Shown here: positions 7,120 to 15,259 of the stretch, piece by piece
Numbering within the stretch: the first letter of the stretch is position 1
Layout: every line of letters begins with the position of its first letter
Assembly (NCBI RefSeq): GCF_009727065.1
Contig: NZ_WNLP01000005.1
Location: forward strand, 89,848 to 153,847
Length of the DNA stretch: 64,000 bases
Reading direction: 5' to 3'
From: Bifidobacterium canis
Lineage (GTDB): Bacteria > Actinomycetota > Actinomycetes > Actinomycetales > Bifidobacteriaceae
The notes under the pieces: generated by a model
Database searches by the model: none
What the model saw: the letters and a program-made list of their open reading frames with translations, nothing else
What the model was told of the DNA's origin: nothing
Program-made: the position numbers and the translations under genes

Positions 7120-9561
7120 TCAGCGGGTGAGGCCCATGCAGGAGAGCACCCAGGCGTTCTCGGAACAGATTTGCCGCCACTGCTTGTAGCGCCCGCTGAT
7201 GCCACCATGCCCGGCTTCGTTTTCGATGCGGATGATCGCATCCAGCCCCGCCGACTGCAATCTCGCCACCCACTTCAGAGGTTCGACCACCATGACGCGT
7301 GAATCGTTCATCGATGTGGTGATGAAGATCTTCGGGAACGCGGTCACTTCACGGCCGTCGGGCCAATGCGCAACTGTGGAACCGGATTCGCTCTTGCTCA
7401 CCGATGGAAGCGGCGCGTTCTCGTATGGCGAATACGACTTCATGTAGCGATACGTTGCCGCATCGTGCAGCGGATCTCCCCACTCGTCCCATTCGGTCAC
7501 GGTGAGCGGCAGCGACGGATCGAGGATCGTCGTCAACGCATCGACGAATGGCACGTCGGCTTCAATGCCTGCGAAGCGGTCAGGTGCCATGTTCGCGACG
7601 GCGCCCATCAGCAGGCCTCCTGCCGAACCGCCGTTCGCCACCGTGCGCGCGACGTCTGCCATGCCGCAATCCTGCACTGCACGGGTCACGTCGATGAAGT
7701 CTTCGAATGTATGCTTCTTGTTGAGCCTGCGCCCCATCTCATACCACGCACGCCCCATTTCGCCGCCTCCACGCACATGCGGCACCACGTAGAGCACCCC
7801 ACGGTCGAGCATGCTCAGGCGAGACACCGAGAATCCCGGGTCCGAGCTGATCTCGTACGCCCCGTAGCCGATCACGAACGTCGGCATGTTGGTGTGCGGC
7901 ACATCACGCCGGTAGACGAGCGACGCCGGCACTTGCTCACCGTCGCGTGCCGTCACCCAAATGCGACGCTCCACGTAGTTGCGCGCATCGAAGTCACCGA
8001 GCACTTTGGCGCGGCGCAGCAACACGTCTTCGCCGGTGTTCGGGTCGAGTTCACGCAGTTCACCCGGGCGCGTGTAGCTCGTCACCATGTAGCGCATGCG
8101 AGGTGCTTCATAACTCGGGTTGCCCGCCGTGCCGATCGAATAGAGTCGCGCGGCGCTTCCCGCGAATCCCTGCAGGCAATGCGGATTGATCGCTTCATCA
8201 GCATTGTTCGCATCGTGCTTCGCGCGCACGTCCCAATCGCCGTCGAGTTCGGGCACTGCGACTTCACTGAACTGCCACGGGCGATTGTTCAGGAAGTCTT
8301 GCGTCGCCTGCTTTTTCGACATGACCGCCAAATGCGTCAAACCATCTGCGCGATACGACAACGCGACGAAATGCTTATGCAAGGCGATGCCCTCGATGGC
8401 GAGGCCGCGTGCTCCCTGCAGAATCTCCGGGTTACGCGGATCGCTGTATGGCGTACCGACCGGCAGCTGCGATGCACCCGCGATAACCGCGTCGCCGTCT
8501 TCGCTGCCATATGGCGAACCGGAAGCGATGCACACGCCGTCACCGATCGCGTACGGCGCGGCATACTTACTCATGTCGATGACGTCGATTTCGAAATTCG
8601 GATTGTTCGCATTGTGGTAGACGATCGCTACCGGCAGATCGCCGCCATCCGCGCCAGCTCCCTCGAACGTGGCGAAACTGACGTCATATTCCAAGCCCTC
8701 ATGCCGTGGAATGAACGGCGTGAACTCGCCTTCGGGGTCGCTCACCGGCAGCATGAGCACTTCGCTCGTCGTTTTCGAACCGGTGCCGATCACCAGATGT
8801 TTCTCATCGAAGGAGACGCCGATGCCCACCCAGAACTTCTCGTCGAGTTCGCGATACACTTCAACGTCGTCGCTCACCGGCGTACCGACTTTGTGGCGTT
8901 TGATCAGATACGGGCGCTGCGCTTCGTCGAGCAGTGTGTAGAACACGTAGCGTGCATCCGGCGTGAAGCATGCGCCGCAGATGCCGTTCAGCTCGTCGGG
9001 CAGCATTTCGCCGGTGTTGATGTTGCGGATGCGGAAATCGTAGCGTTCGTCGCCGCTGGTGTCGACGCCGAACAGCAGCCATTGGCCGTCTTTGCTGATA
9101 TCCATGCCGCCGATCTGGAAGAAGTCGTGACCTTCGGCTTCCACGTTCGCGTCGATCACGACTTGCTCGCCGGGGATTTCGCCCGGCGCGTCATCGGCGT
9201 TGATCTGCGGCGACGTCCAATCGGCCGGATCGCTCACCTTCATGCGGCATTGCGTGCCGTATTGCTTGCCCTCTTGCGTGCGCGCGTAATACCAGTAGCC
9301 GTCCATGCGCGTCGGCACCGACATATCGGTTTCCTGAATATGCGATTTGAACTCGTCGAACAGCGTGTCTGTCAGCCCGTTCAACGGTGCCATGCGCGCG
9401 TCCGTGTATGCATTCTCCTCACGCACGAACTGCTGCACGTCGCTGGACTGCTTGTTACGCAGCCATTCAAAGGGGTCGATGAAAACGTCGTTATGAAACA
9501 CTCGCTCGTGTGGCACTTGCTTGGCCACCGGCGGCTTCGGGAAAGATTGCGATTTGCTCAT
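7120..9561 (-). CDS. ptrB: Oligopeptidase B / protease II, prolyl oligopeptidase family S9A
   Basis: A cytoplasmic serine peptidase that cleaves short peptides, usually after basic residues. The 813-residue product has the family architecture: an N-terminal beta-propeller to about residue 500, then an alpha/beta-hydrolase domain. The motif NGGSAGGLLMG places the nucleophile at Ser646. The aspartate lies in NDSRVMVVEP and the histidine in ENEAGHGG. Strong family segments PHVRGGGEMGRAW and KKHTFEDF are also present. The start is the ATG at 9561, since a perfect TATAAT box lies 9 nt upstream and there is no Shine-Dalgarno, suggesting a leaderless or near-leaderless transcript. The stop lies at the edge of the 21-bp repeat array. 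Confidence 0.94.
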   Translation of the reverse strand: MSKSQSFPKPPVAKQVPHERVFHNDVFIDPFEWLRNKQSSDVQQFVREENAYTDARMAPLNGLTDTLFDEFKSHIQETDMSVPTRMDGYWYYARTQEGKQYGTQCRMKVSDPADWTSPQINADDAPGEIPGEQVVIDANVEAEGHDFFQIGGMDISKDGQWLLFGVDTSGDERYDFRIRNINTGEMLPDELNGICGACFTPDARYVFYTLLDEAQRPYLIKRHKVGTPVSDDVEVYRELDEKFWVGIGVSFDEKHLVIGTGSKTTSEVLMLPVSDPEGEFTPFIPRHEGLEYDVSFATFEGAGADGGDLPVAIVYHNANNPNFEIDVIDMSKYAAPYAIGDGVCIASGSPYGSEDGDAVIAGASQLPVGTPYSDPRNPEILQGARGLAIEGIALHKHFVALSYRADGLTHLAVMSKKQATQDFLNNRPWQFSEVAVPELDGDWDVRAKHDANNADEAINPHCLQGFAGSAARLYSIGTAGNPSYEAPRMRYMVTSYTRPGELRELDPNTGEDVLLRRAKVLGDFDARNYVERRIWVTARDGEQVPASLVYRRDVPHTNMPTFVIGYGAYEISSDPGFSVSRLSMLDRGVLYVVPHVRGGGEMGRAWYEMGRRLNKKHTFEDFIDVTRAVQDCGMADVARTVANGGSAGGLLMGAVANMAPDRFAGIEADVPFVDALTTILDPSLPLTVTEWDEWGDPLHDAATYRYMKSYSPYENAPLPSVSKSESGSTVAHWPDGREVTAFPKIFITTSMNDSRVMVVEPLKWVARLQSAGLDAIIRIENEAGHGGISGRYKQWRQICSENAWVLSCMGLTR

Positions 9562-9570
9562 TTGGGCGAA

Positions 9571-9576
9571 ATTATA
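9571..9576 (-). promoter_or_regulatory. -10 box of ptrB (TATAAT)
   Basis: A perfect TATAAT on the minus strand is followed by 9 nt and the ptrB ATG. The -35 region is weak. A 19-bp palindrome at 9607-9625 lies about 30 bp further upstream, where an activator or operator would sit. Confidence 0.6.
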
Positions 9577-9606
9577 CGCGCCCGATCGAATCGACACGAC
9601 CACCTA

Positions 9607-9625
9607 GCTGCTGTTAAACAGCAGC
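9607..9625. promoter_or_regulatory. Perfect 19-bp palindrome upstream of the ptrB promoter
   Basis: GCTGCTGTT and AACAGCAGC flank a single central A. It lies between the stop of the App1 gene and the ptrB -10 box. It lacks a U-run on either side, so an operator is as likely as a terminator. Confidence 0.5.
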
Positions 9626-9644
9626 ACAATTCGATCGGATGCGA

Positions 9645-11104
9645 TCAGACGAATTGCTGCAAATACGGCAGCATCGTCTTCATGATGTTCGCGCCGGTCG
9701 TGCCGGTGAACACCGGCACATCGGTCACTGGAATCGGCTGGGTCGTCGAGAATCCCGACACCGTGCCGAAACTGCCGGATGATTCGCGCGGAGACAGCTG
9801 GCGGATGCCGATGGCGAGGATGCGCCCTGGGTAACGCTTCGCGATCTGCGCGTAGGTGGTGGGGTCTTTCTGCCCGTCGTCGCCGATCAGAATGAACTTC
9901 ATGTCGGAGAAGTCTTCCATCAGCTGTTCGGCGTATTCGAGCTTGTGCTGCACGCCGGATGGCACGAAGGTCTTTGGTCGTGGGTCGAGGTCGCGCAGCA
10001 GCAGCGCACCGTCGGGGAACCCGTAGTCGATCAGGAAGTTGCGGATCGAGCTCTCCACGTTCCACGGCGACGTCGACAGGTAGAAGAACGGAGCGCCTGG
10101 GAACATGGCCTGAATCTTGTTGAACATCACGGCCATGCCCGGCACCGAGGCGCGCTTGTGCGGGCTCAGGAACAGCATGTTGTAGGCGCCTTCCACAAGG
10201 TCGGCACCTGCGTCACCATAACCGTGTCGTCGACGTCGGAGATCACGCCCACTTTCGCCGTGCTCGGAATCGTGAACAGTTCGGCCTGCACCGGCTTGCG
10301 ATGCTTGACGGTGCAGCTGAACGTGTGCACGCCGGGGTCGAGATGATGCTCGGCGAGCAGGTCGAGGTAGCCGGACGAATCGGAGACGGAATAGTCCATC
10401 GTCACCGTTTTCGTCGGATCCATGCGGTCATAGACTTCCATCGTGCCGACCTGCACCGTTTTGAGTGCCACGCCGTCGATGTCGATGCGCACCGGCTCGC
10501 CCGGCGACGGCACTTCGAGCATGGCGTGGATGCCGCGCATAGGCGTGTGGGGCTTCGCATGCTCGGGCGCATAGATAGTGCGGCACACCAGTCGCGAATA
10601 CTCCTGCGTGCCATAGCCCACATATGGTTTCACCGATGGATACCAGTTGAGCTGCTTGGCCATCACCGTCGACATCTTGATCCAGATGCCGAATACGAAC
10701 GTGATCGATTTGCGCAGCACGCGTTTGATCGAACTGATCAGACGCGGATTGCGTGTCAGCGAGCGAATCGAGCGCGGCTGCGCGTTCGAGGCCGACAGCG
10801 ATCCCAACGGCACTGCGACCGTGGGCATGTCGTCGCTCGACGTCGCCGCCGACGTGGTGCGCAATGCGACGGCCGGCGCGTGCCACGTTTGCTCCGGCGC
10901 CTCTTCGATTTCGCTGTCGGCGGCTCCGGCGACCACGCGCGGCTCGATCTGCTGCTCCTGCTGCTCCACCGCCAGATCGGATTGCGGCGCGAGTTCGCTC
11001 TCGCCCGCTCGCTTCGCTTGCTCGCGTTCCACCTGCGCCAACGCGTTCTCGAGGATACGCTTGGTGTTCTTCAGCTCGCGTTCCGACCTGTCTCGATATG
11101 GCAT
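9645..11104 (-). CDS. App1-type phosphatase (DUF2183), frame break near 10196
   Basis: App1-family proteins are HAD-like phosphatases; the yeast member acts on phosphatidate. Two frames (10166-11104 and 9645-10196) join into one 486-residue protein if a single G is added in ACCTTGTGG near 10196. The N-terminal 130 residues are hydrophilic, Ala/Glu/Gln-rich and probably helical. The catalytic part carries SDVDDTV just before the break and YLSTSPWN and ILIGDDGQKDP after it, as expected for the family. A GGGAGAG ribosome site precedes the ATG at 11104. The substrate in this organism is unknown. The break looks like a base-calling loss. Confidence 0.8.
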
Positions 11105-11126
11105 GCCGTCTCTCCCACGCTCTCTC

Positions 11127-11171
11127 TGATCAGTGATCAGTGATTCTGTGATCTATGATTCCGTGATCTAT
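11127..11171. repeat. Tandem GTGATC-containing repeats upstream of the App1 gene
   Basis: Two copies of TGATCAG (11127-11140) are followed by GATTCTGTGATCTAT and GATTCCGTGATCTAT (11142-11171), a 15-bp tandem repeat with one mismatch. They fill the gap between the gcvH stop and the App1 start, where a promoter for the App1 gene would lie. Confidence 0.7.
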
Positions 11172-11177
11172 TATTCG

Positions 11178-11585
11178 CTACTTCTGTTGTGCGATGAACT
11201 GCGAATATTCGTGCGCTGTGAGCATATCTGGCTCGTCATCGTCGAGTTCGATTTTGACGATCCACCCTTCGCCATATGGGTCGTCGTTGATGACCGCGCC
11301 ATCATCTTCGGTTTCGGTGTTCACATAGCGCACCACACCGGCGACGGGGCTGATCATCGGCTCGACCGCTTTCGCGGACTCGATCTGCACGATTTCGTCG
11401 CCCGCTTCGACGCGGGTGCCGACTTCCGGCAGATCTACGAACACGATGTTGCCCATCTTATTCGCCGCGAATTCGGTGATGCCCAACGTAGCCGGAGTCA
11501 CCGAGTCGTCGAGCCACACATGGTCATGCGAATACTGCAGAAAATCAGGCACATCGAGCTGTGCATTCTGTTGCGAGTCCGCCAT
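11178..11585 (-). CDS. gcvH: Glycine cleavage system H protein (lipoyl carrier)
   Basis: A lipoyl-domain protein of 135 residues. The site IESAKAVEP places the lipoylated lysine at residue 72. Surrounding motifs (YSHDHVWL, LGITEFAANKMGNIVFVDLPEVG, GWIVKIELDD) match GcvH. The start is the ATG at 11585, with GGAGG 5 nt upstream; an upstream in-frame start at 11597 lacks this. No gcvT or gcvP is nearby. Bifidobacteria are generally thought not to use 2-oxoacid dehydrogenase complexes, so GcvH is a likely partner of the lplA-like ligase at 3253-4440. It lies downstream of nudC on the same strand. Confidence 0.93.
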   Translation of the reverse strand: MADSQQNAQLDVPDFLQYSHDHVWLDDSVTPATLGITEFAANKMGNIVFVDLPEVGTRVEAGDEIVQIESAKAVEPMISPVAGVVRYVNTETEDDGAVINDDPYGEGWIVKIELDDDEPDMLTAHEYSQFIAQQK

Positions 11586-11626
11586 AGTATCCTCCAAAAA
11601 TTATTCGTGGTATTCGTCACTTCAGA

Positions 11627-12727
11627 TCAATCGATCTGACGCCCGTACCATTCCTCGATCATAACGCGCGCGATTGTCGCTTTGCCCGGCACTTCGATTT
11701 CGCCGGTGACCATCAGGTCGGTGAATTCGTCGCGCGTCACCCACCGTGCCGCGTTCACTTCGTCGCCGTCCACGTGAATGTTGTTGCTCAACGCCTGCGC
11801 TTTGAAGCCCATCATCAGCGAGAACGGGAACGGCCACGGCTGCGAGCCCAAGTATTTCACTTCGCCGATGCGAATGCCCGTCTCTTCCTCGGTTTCTCTG
11901 CGGCACGCGTGTTCGAGGTTCTCGCCCGCCTCCACAAAACCGGCTGAGATGGAGAACAGGTTGCCTTTCCATGTGCGGTTGTGCTGCAACAGCAGGCGGT
12001 CTTTCGAATCGACGACCGTGCAGATGATCGCCGGTTCCACGCGCGGGAACAGAATGCGATTATTGTCGCCGCCGTTCGTGCAACGCTGCGCCCAGCCCGA
12101 CATCGCGGTTTCGGTCGGGTATCCGCACGATGGGCAATGATGCTGGGAGTTCTGCCAGTTGGCGAGCGAGAGCATCGTGACCGCCTGGCCGACTTCGCGT
12201 GAGCTGGCATGCGGTGCGAAGGCGCGCAGATCAACCCAGTCGAATCGCGTGATGGCCTGCTCGAGCACGCTCGATTCCTGTGAGGACTCGCGCGAATCGA
12301 GATCATCTTCGAACGCCGCATCTACCGTGCCGCCTGATTGTTGCGCGCGTTCCATCGCCGAGCTCATCTGCGGGCCTTCGGGCAGTGCGCTCAAGTCGAT
12401 GGCGACCGCGTGCTCGTCGTGTGCGCCACGGTAGCAACCCAGATACATGGCGATGACGCCTTTCGGCGCAGAACGCAGCGCGCGAGCCGCATACGAGCCC
12501 GGCAACGCAGCCAAACGCATGCGCGAGTTCGACAATTGCAGCAGATTGTGCTGGCCGAACGGCACCGCTACCCTACCGTTGCGGCACAGCAGCACGCGTG
12601 TGGACGGCAGTTGCAACGTCTGCTCGATGAGCTGAGGATCGTCTCGACGATCCACCTGATAGTCGATGTCTCCCTGCACAAGCGGCAGATATGGCAATGC
12701 TTGGGTCAAGGCAAGTGGTGCGAACAT
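11627..12727 (-). CDS. nudC: NADH pyrophosphatase, NUDIX family
   Basis: This enzyme hydrolyses NAD(H) to NMN(H) and AMP, and family members also remove NAD caps from RNA. The 366-residue protein has an N-terminal domain, a zinc-ribbon region beginning HHCPSCG, then a full NUDIX box starting GFVEAGENLEHAC and ending EEETGI. The NudC-specific SQPWPFPFSLM motif follows it. The ribbon has CPSC and one later Cys (QRCTNGG), but the fourth cysteine found in E. coli NudC is missing. The ATG at 12727 follows the hydrolase TGA by 2 nt and has AAGGAG at 5-nt spacing, so the two genes are translationally linked. Confidence 0.92.
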   Translation of the reverse strand: MFAPLALTQALPYLPLVQGDIDYQVDRRDDPQLIEQTLQLPSTRVLLCRNGRVAVPFGQHNLLQLSNSRMRLAALPGSYAARALRSAPKGVIAMYLGCYRGAHDEHAVAIDLSALPEGPQMSSAMERAQQSGGTVDAAFEDDLDSRESSQESSVLEQAITRFDWVDLRAFAPHASSREVGQAVTMLSLANWQNSQHHCPSCGYPTETAMSGWAQRCTNGGDNNRILFPRVEPAIICTVVDSKDRLLLQHNRTWKGNLFSISAGFVEAGENLEHACRRETEEETGIRIGEVKYLGSQPWPFPFSLMMGFKAQALSNNIHVDGDEVNAARWVTRDEFTDLMVTGEIEVPGKATIARVMIEEWYGRQID

Positions 12728-12729
12728 CG

Positions 12730-13640
12730 TCACTCCTTCGCAATCACATCGGCGGTGGCGGCGCTCGGGTCGGCTGCGGCTGCAGCCGGTACGCGGGCGA
12801 CGAGATCATGCAGTGCGCGGGCCACCGTTTCGGGGTGCTCCCATGCGCTGAAATGACCGCAATTCTCGATTTGCGTCATCACCACGGTCGTATTCGTCAT
12901 CTGCTCGGCGAGCGGTCTCATCACCGCCGGCGAGCTCGACGGATCTTCCTCACCGCAGATCACAGCCGCAGGAGCGGTGATCTTGGCGAATTGATCGTTT
13001 AAATCGGGGCGCGCGGCCGCCATGTGCTCACGCCATGCGATGCCGTTCGGTTGCTGTTCGCGAATCCACTCGCTGAACTGGTTGATGTAGGCGTCTGATT
13101 TCTTGATGCTCGAATCGCCCTCATGCACATCGACGAAGAACATCACAGGATCACAGGTCTGCTTCTTCACGCATTCCTCGGCAATGGCGATGCGTGAAGC
13201 GTGCGCCTTGGCGGAATCGGCGTCACCCTTCGTGTCGAGCAGCGCCAAGCCAGCCACCGTTTCGGGGTGGCGGCGCTGAATGTCAAGCGCCACGTAACCG
13301 CCCATCGACAGCCCAGCCCAGATCGCCTGACTGTAACCAGCATCTTGAACAAGCTGCACATAAGCGTCGGCGATCAAATCCAAACCGTCAGGCAGCGAGC
13401 CGTCGGCGTTCTCGCGGCCACTGCGTGCGGCGTCGGGCACAGGGCTCTGCCCAGCACCCGGCATGTCGGCGCCCAAATCGGGTATTGCACCAACTCCTGT
13501 GCGTCACTGAGCTCCATAAGCACCATTGCGCAACGCTGCCACATGCGCGAATCCACGGGAAAACCATGAATGAGCACCAGCGGAATCCCCTGCCCCTCGC
13601 GCAGCACGTGGTTCGCAATAATCGGCAAATCAGCCGTCAT
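12730..13640 (-). CDS. Alpha/beta-hydrolase, frame break near 13481
   Basis: A cytoplasmic alpha/beta-fold hydrolase of unknown substrate. Frames 13374-13640 and 12730-13476 join as one 303-residue protein when one C is added in TACCCGATTT near 13481, restoring a continuous PDLGADMPGAGQSP segment. The oxyanion region reads LVLIHGFPVDSRMW. The nucleophile elbow is AGLSMGGY, and the catalytic histidine lies in IENCGHFSAWEHPE. The start is the ATG at 13640 after a GAGGAAGAG site. The stop abuts nudC, so the two probably share a transcript. The break looks artefactual. Confidence 0.82.
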
Positions 13641-13694
13641 ACTTTCTCTTCCTCTCCCCTGCACAATCAATCACAGAAATTCAGTCGAAATCAA

Positions 13695-14321
13695 TCACAG
13701 ATTCATCCACGCCAGCGCCTGCCGCACAATCGTGTCGTGCCCGTCGTTCATCTGCGCCAAGAACTCGTTCAGCTTGTCGCCGTGCGTATCAACCCACTCC
13801 ACGTCGAGCGTCTCATCCTGCGGCTTGCAATCACCGGCGATCGCGATCACATAGCACAGTGCAATCGCATGCTGGCGCGAATCGTAATACGGCGAAACCC
13901 CGGGAGTCGGGAAGAACTCGGCAACGGTGAACGGCGTCAGCGTCTGCGGCAGCACCGGCAGCGCGAGCTCGCCGAGATCGCGCGAAATATTGCGGGCGAT
14001 CGCCTCACGAATCGACTCGTGGTAGAGCACGCGGCCGGCGACCAGCGCGCGCTCGACGATCGACTGGTCGTTCGCCACGCGCAGCAGCGAACCGATCTGC
14101 GTCACGCGCCCGAAGTCATCGACACGCACCGGCACTATCTCCACATACGGAATCGGCACAAGCCCGCGCAAACGCTGTATTTCATCGGCGTCAAGCCAGC
14201 CGGGAGGATTGTTCCCCGTGCCACGCGTGATGTCTTCGGGCGTGATGTGGTCGAACTCGCCACGTGAACGCCCCGCATCGAAATCGTCGTCATCGGGCAC
14301 TTCATCATTCAAGACTCGCAT
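13695..14321 (-). CDS. DUF4916 protein, NUDIX-like hydrolase fold
   Basis: A 208-residue protein that I recognise as a DUF4916 member, a group of actinobacterial NUDIX-fold proteins. The N-terminus is highly acidic (DEVPDDDDFDAGR). The core includes IPYVEIVPVRVDD, RVTQIGSLLRV, ALVAGRVLYHESIREAIARN and YDSRQHAIALCYVIAIAG. A canonical GX5EX7REUXEEXGU box is not present; the HESIREAIARNISRDLG stretch takes its place, so catalysis is uncertain. A CATAAT box lies 6 nt before the ATG at 14321 with no Shine-Dalgarno, consistent with a leaderless transcript. It is divergent from trxA. Confidence 0.75.
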   Translation of the reverse strand: MRVLNDEVPDDDDFDAGRSRGEFDHITPEDITRGTGNNPPGWLDADEIQRLRGLVPIPYVEIVPVRVDDFGRVTQIGSLLRVANDQSIVERALVAGRVLYHESIREAIARNISRDLGELALPVLPQTLTPFTVAEFFPTPGVSPYYDSRQHAIALCYVIAIAGDCKPQDETLDVEWVDTHGDKLNEFLAQMNDGHDTIVRQALAWMNL

Positions 14322-14327
14322 ATAAGT

Positions 14328-14333
14328 ATTATG
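14328..14333 (-). promoter_or_regulatory. Candidate leaderless -10 box of the DUF4916 gene
   Basis: The minus strand reads CATAAT, then 6 nt, then the ATG at 14321. There is no ribosome site between them. Confidence 0.45.
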
Positions 14334-14521
14334 TCTCGCCTTGCCAACGAATACTCACCGCGCGTTGCCCTGCGCGCAACACAGCACGCGCGCCGAAGAG
14401 CGGAAAGTTACACCGCAAGCGTATTCGCACAATATGCGGAACAAAACAGCGAACTTCGTGTTGTATGTCAGTAGGACGCGCTGACCCGAGTCCACATTTC
14501 CCCGGACGTAAGGAGCACAAT

Positions 14522-14917
14522 ATGGCAGTTCAAGAAATGACTTCCGCGGATTTCGAGCAAGCAGTCACCGGCAACGAGCTGGCACTGTTCGATTTCTACG
14601 CAACATGGTGCGGCCCGTGCAAGGCATTCGGCCCGATTTTCGACAAGGCATCTGACGCGAATCCCGACATGTTCTTCGGCAGAATCGACATCGACAAGAA
14701 CCAGGATCTCGCGAACGCCGCGAACATCCAGGCGGTGCCGACGCTGATGATCGTGAAGAAAGGCCACGTGATCTATCAGGAAGCCGGCGCTCTGCGCGCG
14801 GCTGACTTGGACGATCTCATCTCGCAGGCGAAGGCGCTCGACGTTGACGCGGCGCTCGCCGAAGCCAAGGCAGACGGTGCTGATCAGAACGAATTGCTCG
14901 AAGAACAGGAACAATAA
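14522..14917 (+). CDS. trxA: Thioredoxin
   Basis: A thiol-disulfide oxidoreductase of 131 residues. The active site WCGPCK has cysteines at residues 30 and 33. The cis-proline loop AVPTLMIVKKG follows at the usual distance. The C-terminus extends about 25 residues past the fold as an acidic helical tail rich in Ala, Asp and Glu. The ATG at 14522 has AAGGAG at 6-nt spacing. A perfect terminator follows, so the gene is probably monocistronic. Confidence 0.95.
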   Translation: MAVQEMTSADFEQAVTGNELALFDFYATWCGPCKAFGPIFDKASDANPDMFFGRIDIDKNQDLANAANIQAVPTLMIVKKGHVIYQEAGALRAADLDDLISQAKALDVDAALAEAKADGADQNELLEEQEQ

Positions 14918-14947
14918 TTAAGTAATACTTCTCTCCTCCATGAATAC

Positions 14948-14982
14948 GAGGCGCATGCTACGGCATGCGCCTCTTTTGTTTT
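14948..14982 (+). terminator. Rho-independent terminator of trxA
   Basis: A perfect 11-bp stem GAGGCGCATGC/GCATGCGCCTC with a TACG loop is followed by TTTTGTTTT. Confidence 0.93.
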
Positions 14983-15073
14983 CTTTTCGCGAAAATATTG
15001 AAATATATGCCAACACGAACGGCACATGCGCGTCAATAGGCGCGCTGGTATGCGCCTTTCTGCGCCAATAGAT

Positions 15074-15099
15074 GAATGTGTGGACGTGGTGACACATTC
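15074..15099 (+). promoter_or_regulatory. Inverted repeat upstream of the Rpf-like gene
   Basis: Perfect 8-bp arms GAATGTGT and ACACATTC are separated by 10 bp. The palindrome is 34 bp upstream of a TATACT box. The arm spacing does not fit a 16-bp Crp/GlxR site, so the binding protein is unknown. Confidence 0.5.
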
Positions 15100-15132
15100 A
15101 CGGTTCCTGTGGCAAAACAGCCGCAACCGGCG

Positions 15133-15138
15133 TATACT
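15133..15138 (+). promoter_or_regulatory. Candidate -10 box of the Rpf-like gene
   Basis: TATACT is preceded at about 17 bp by a poor -35 (TGGCAA). It would give a 5' leader of roughly 115 nt. Confidence 0.4.
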
Positions 15139-15259
15139 TGCGAACAGTATGTGTTGAAGACGCCCGGTCTGGCACACCGCACACATACCACGCTATGTTT
15201 TGTCTAGGTAGTTTGAGTAGCGAAGGCATCAGCATTATCCGCGAATACTTAGGAGAAGA

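Noticed and set aside
7366..9834. Long plus-strand ORF of 822 codons opposite ptrB
   Set aside because: It is the antisense shadow of ptrB, with His/Arg-rich low-information sequence typical of high-G+C antisense frames and no family motif.
15140..15259. Cyclic-di-AMP (ydaO-type) riboswitch in the Rpf-like gene leader
   Set aside because: The leader is short and I cannot find the conserved core motifs or pairing of that class.
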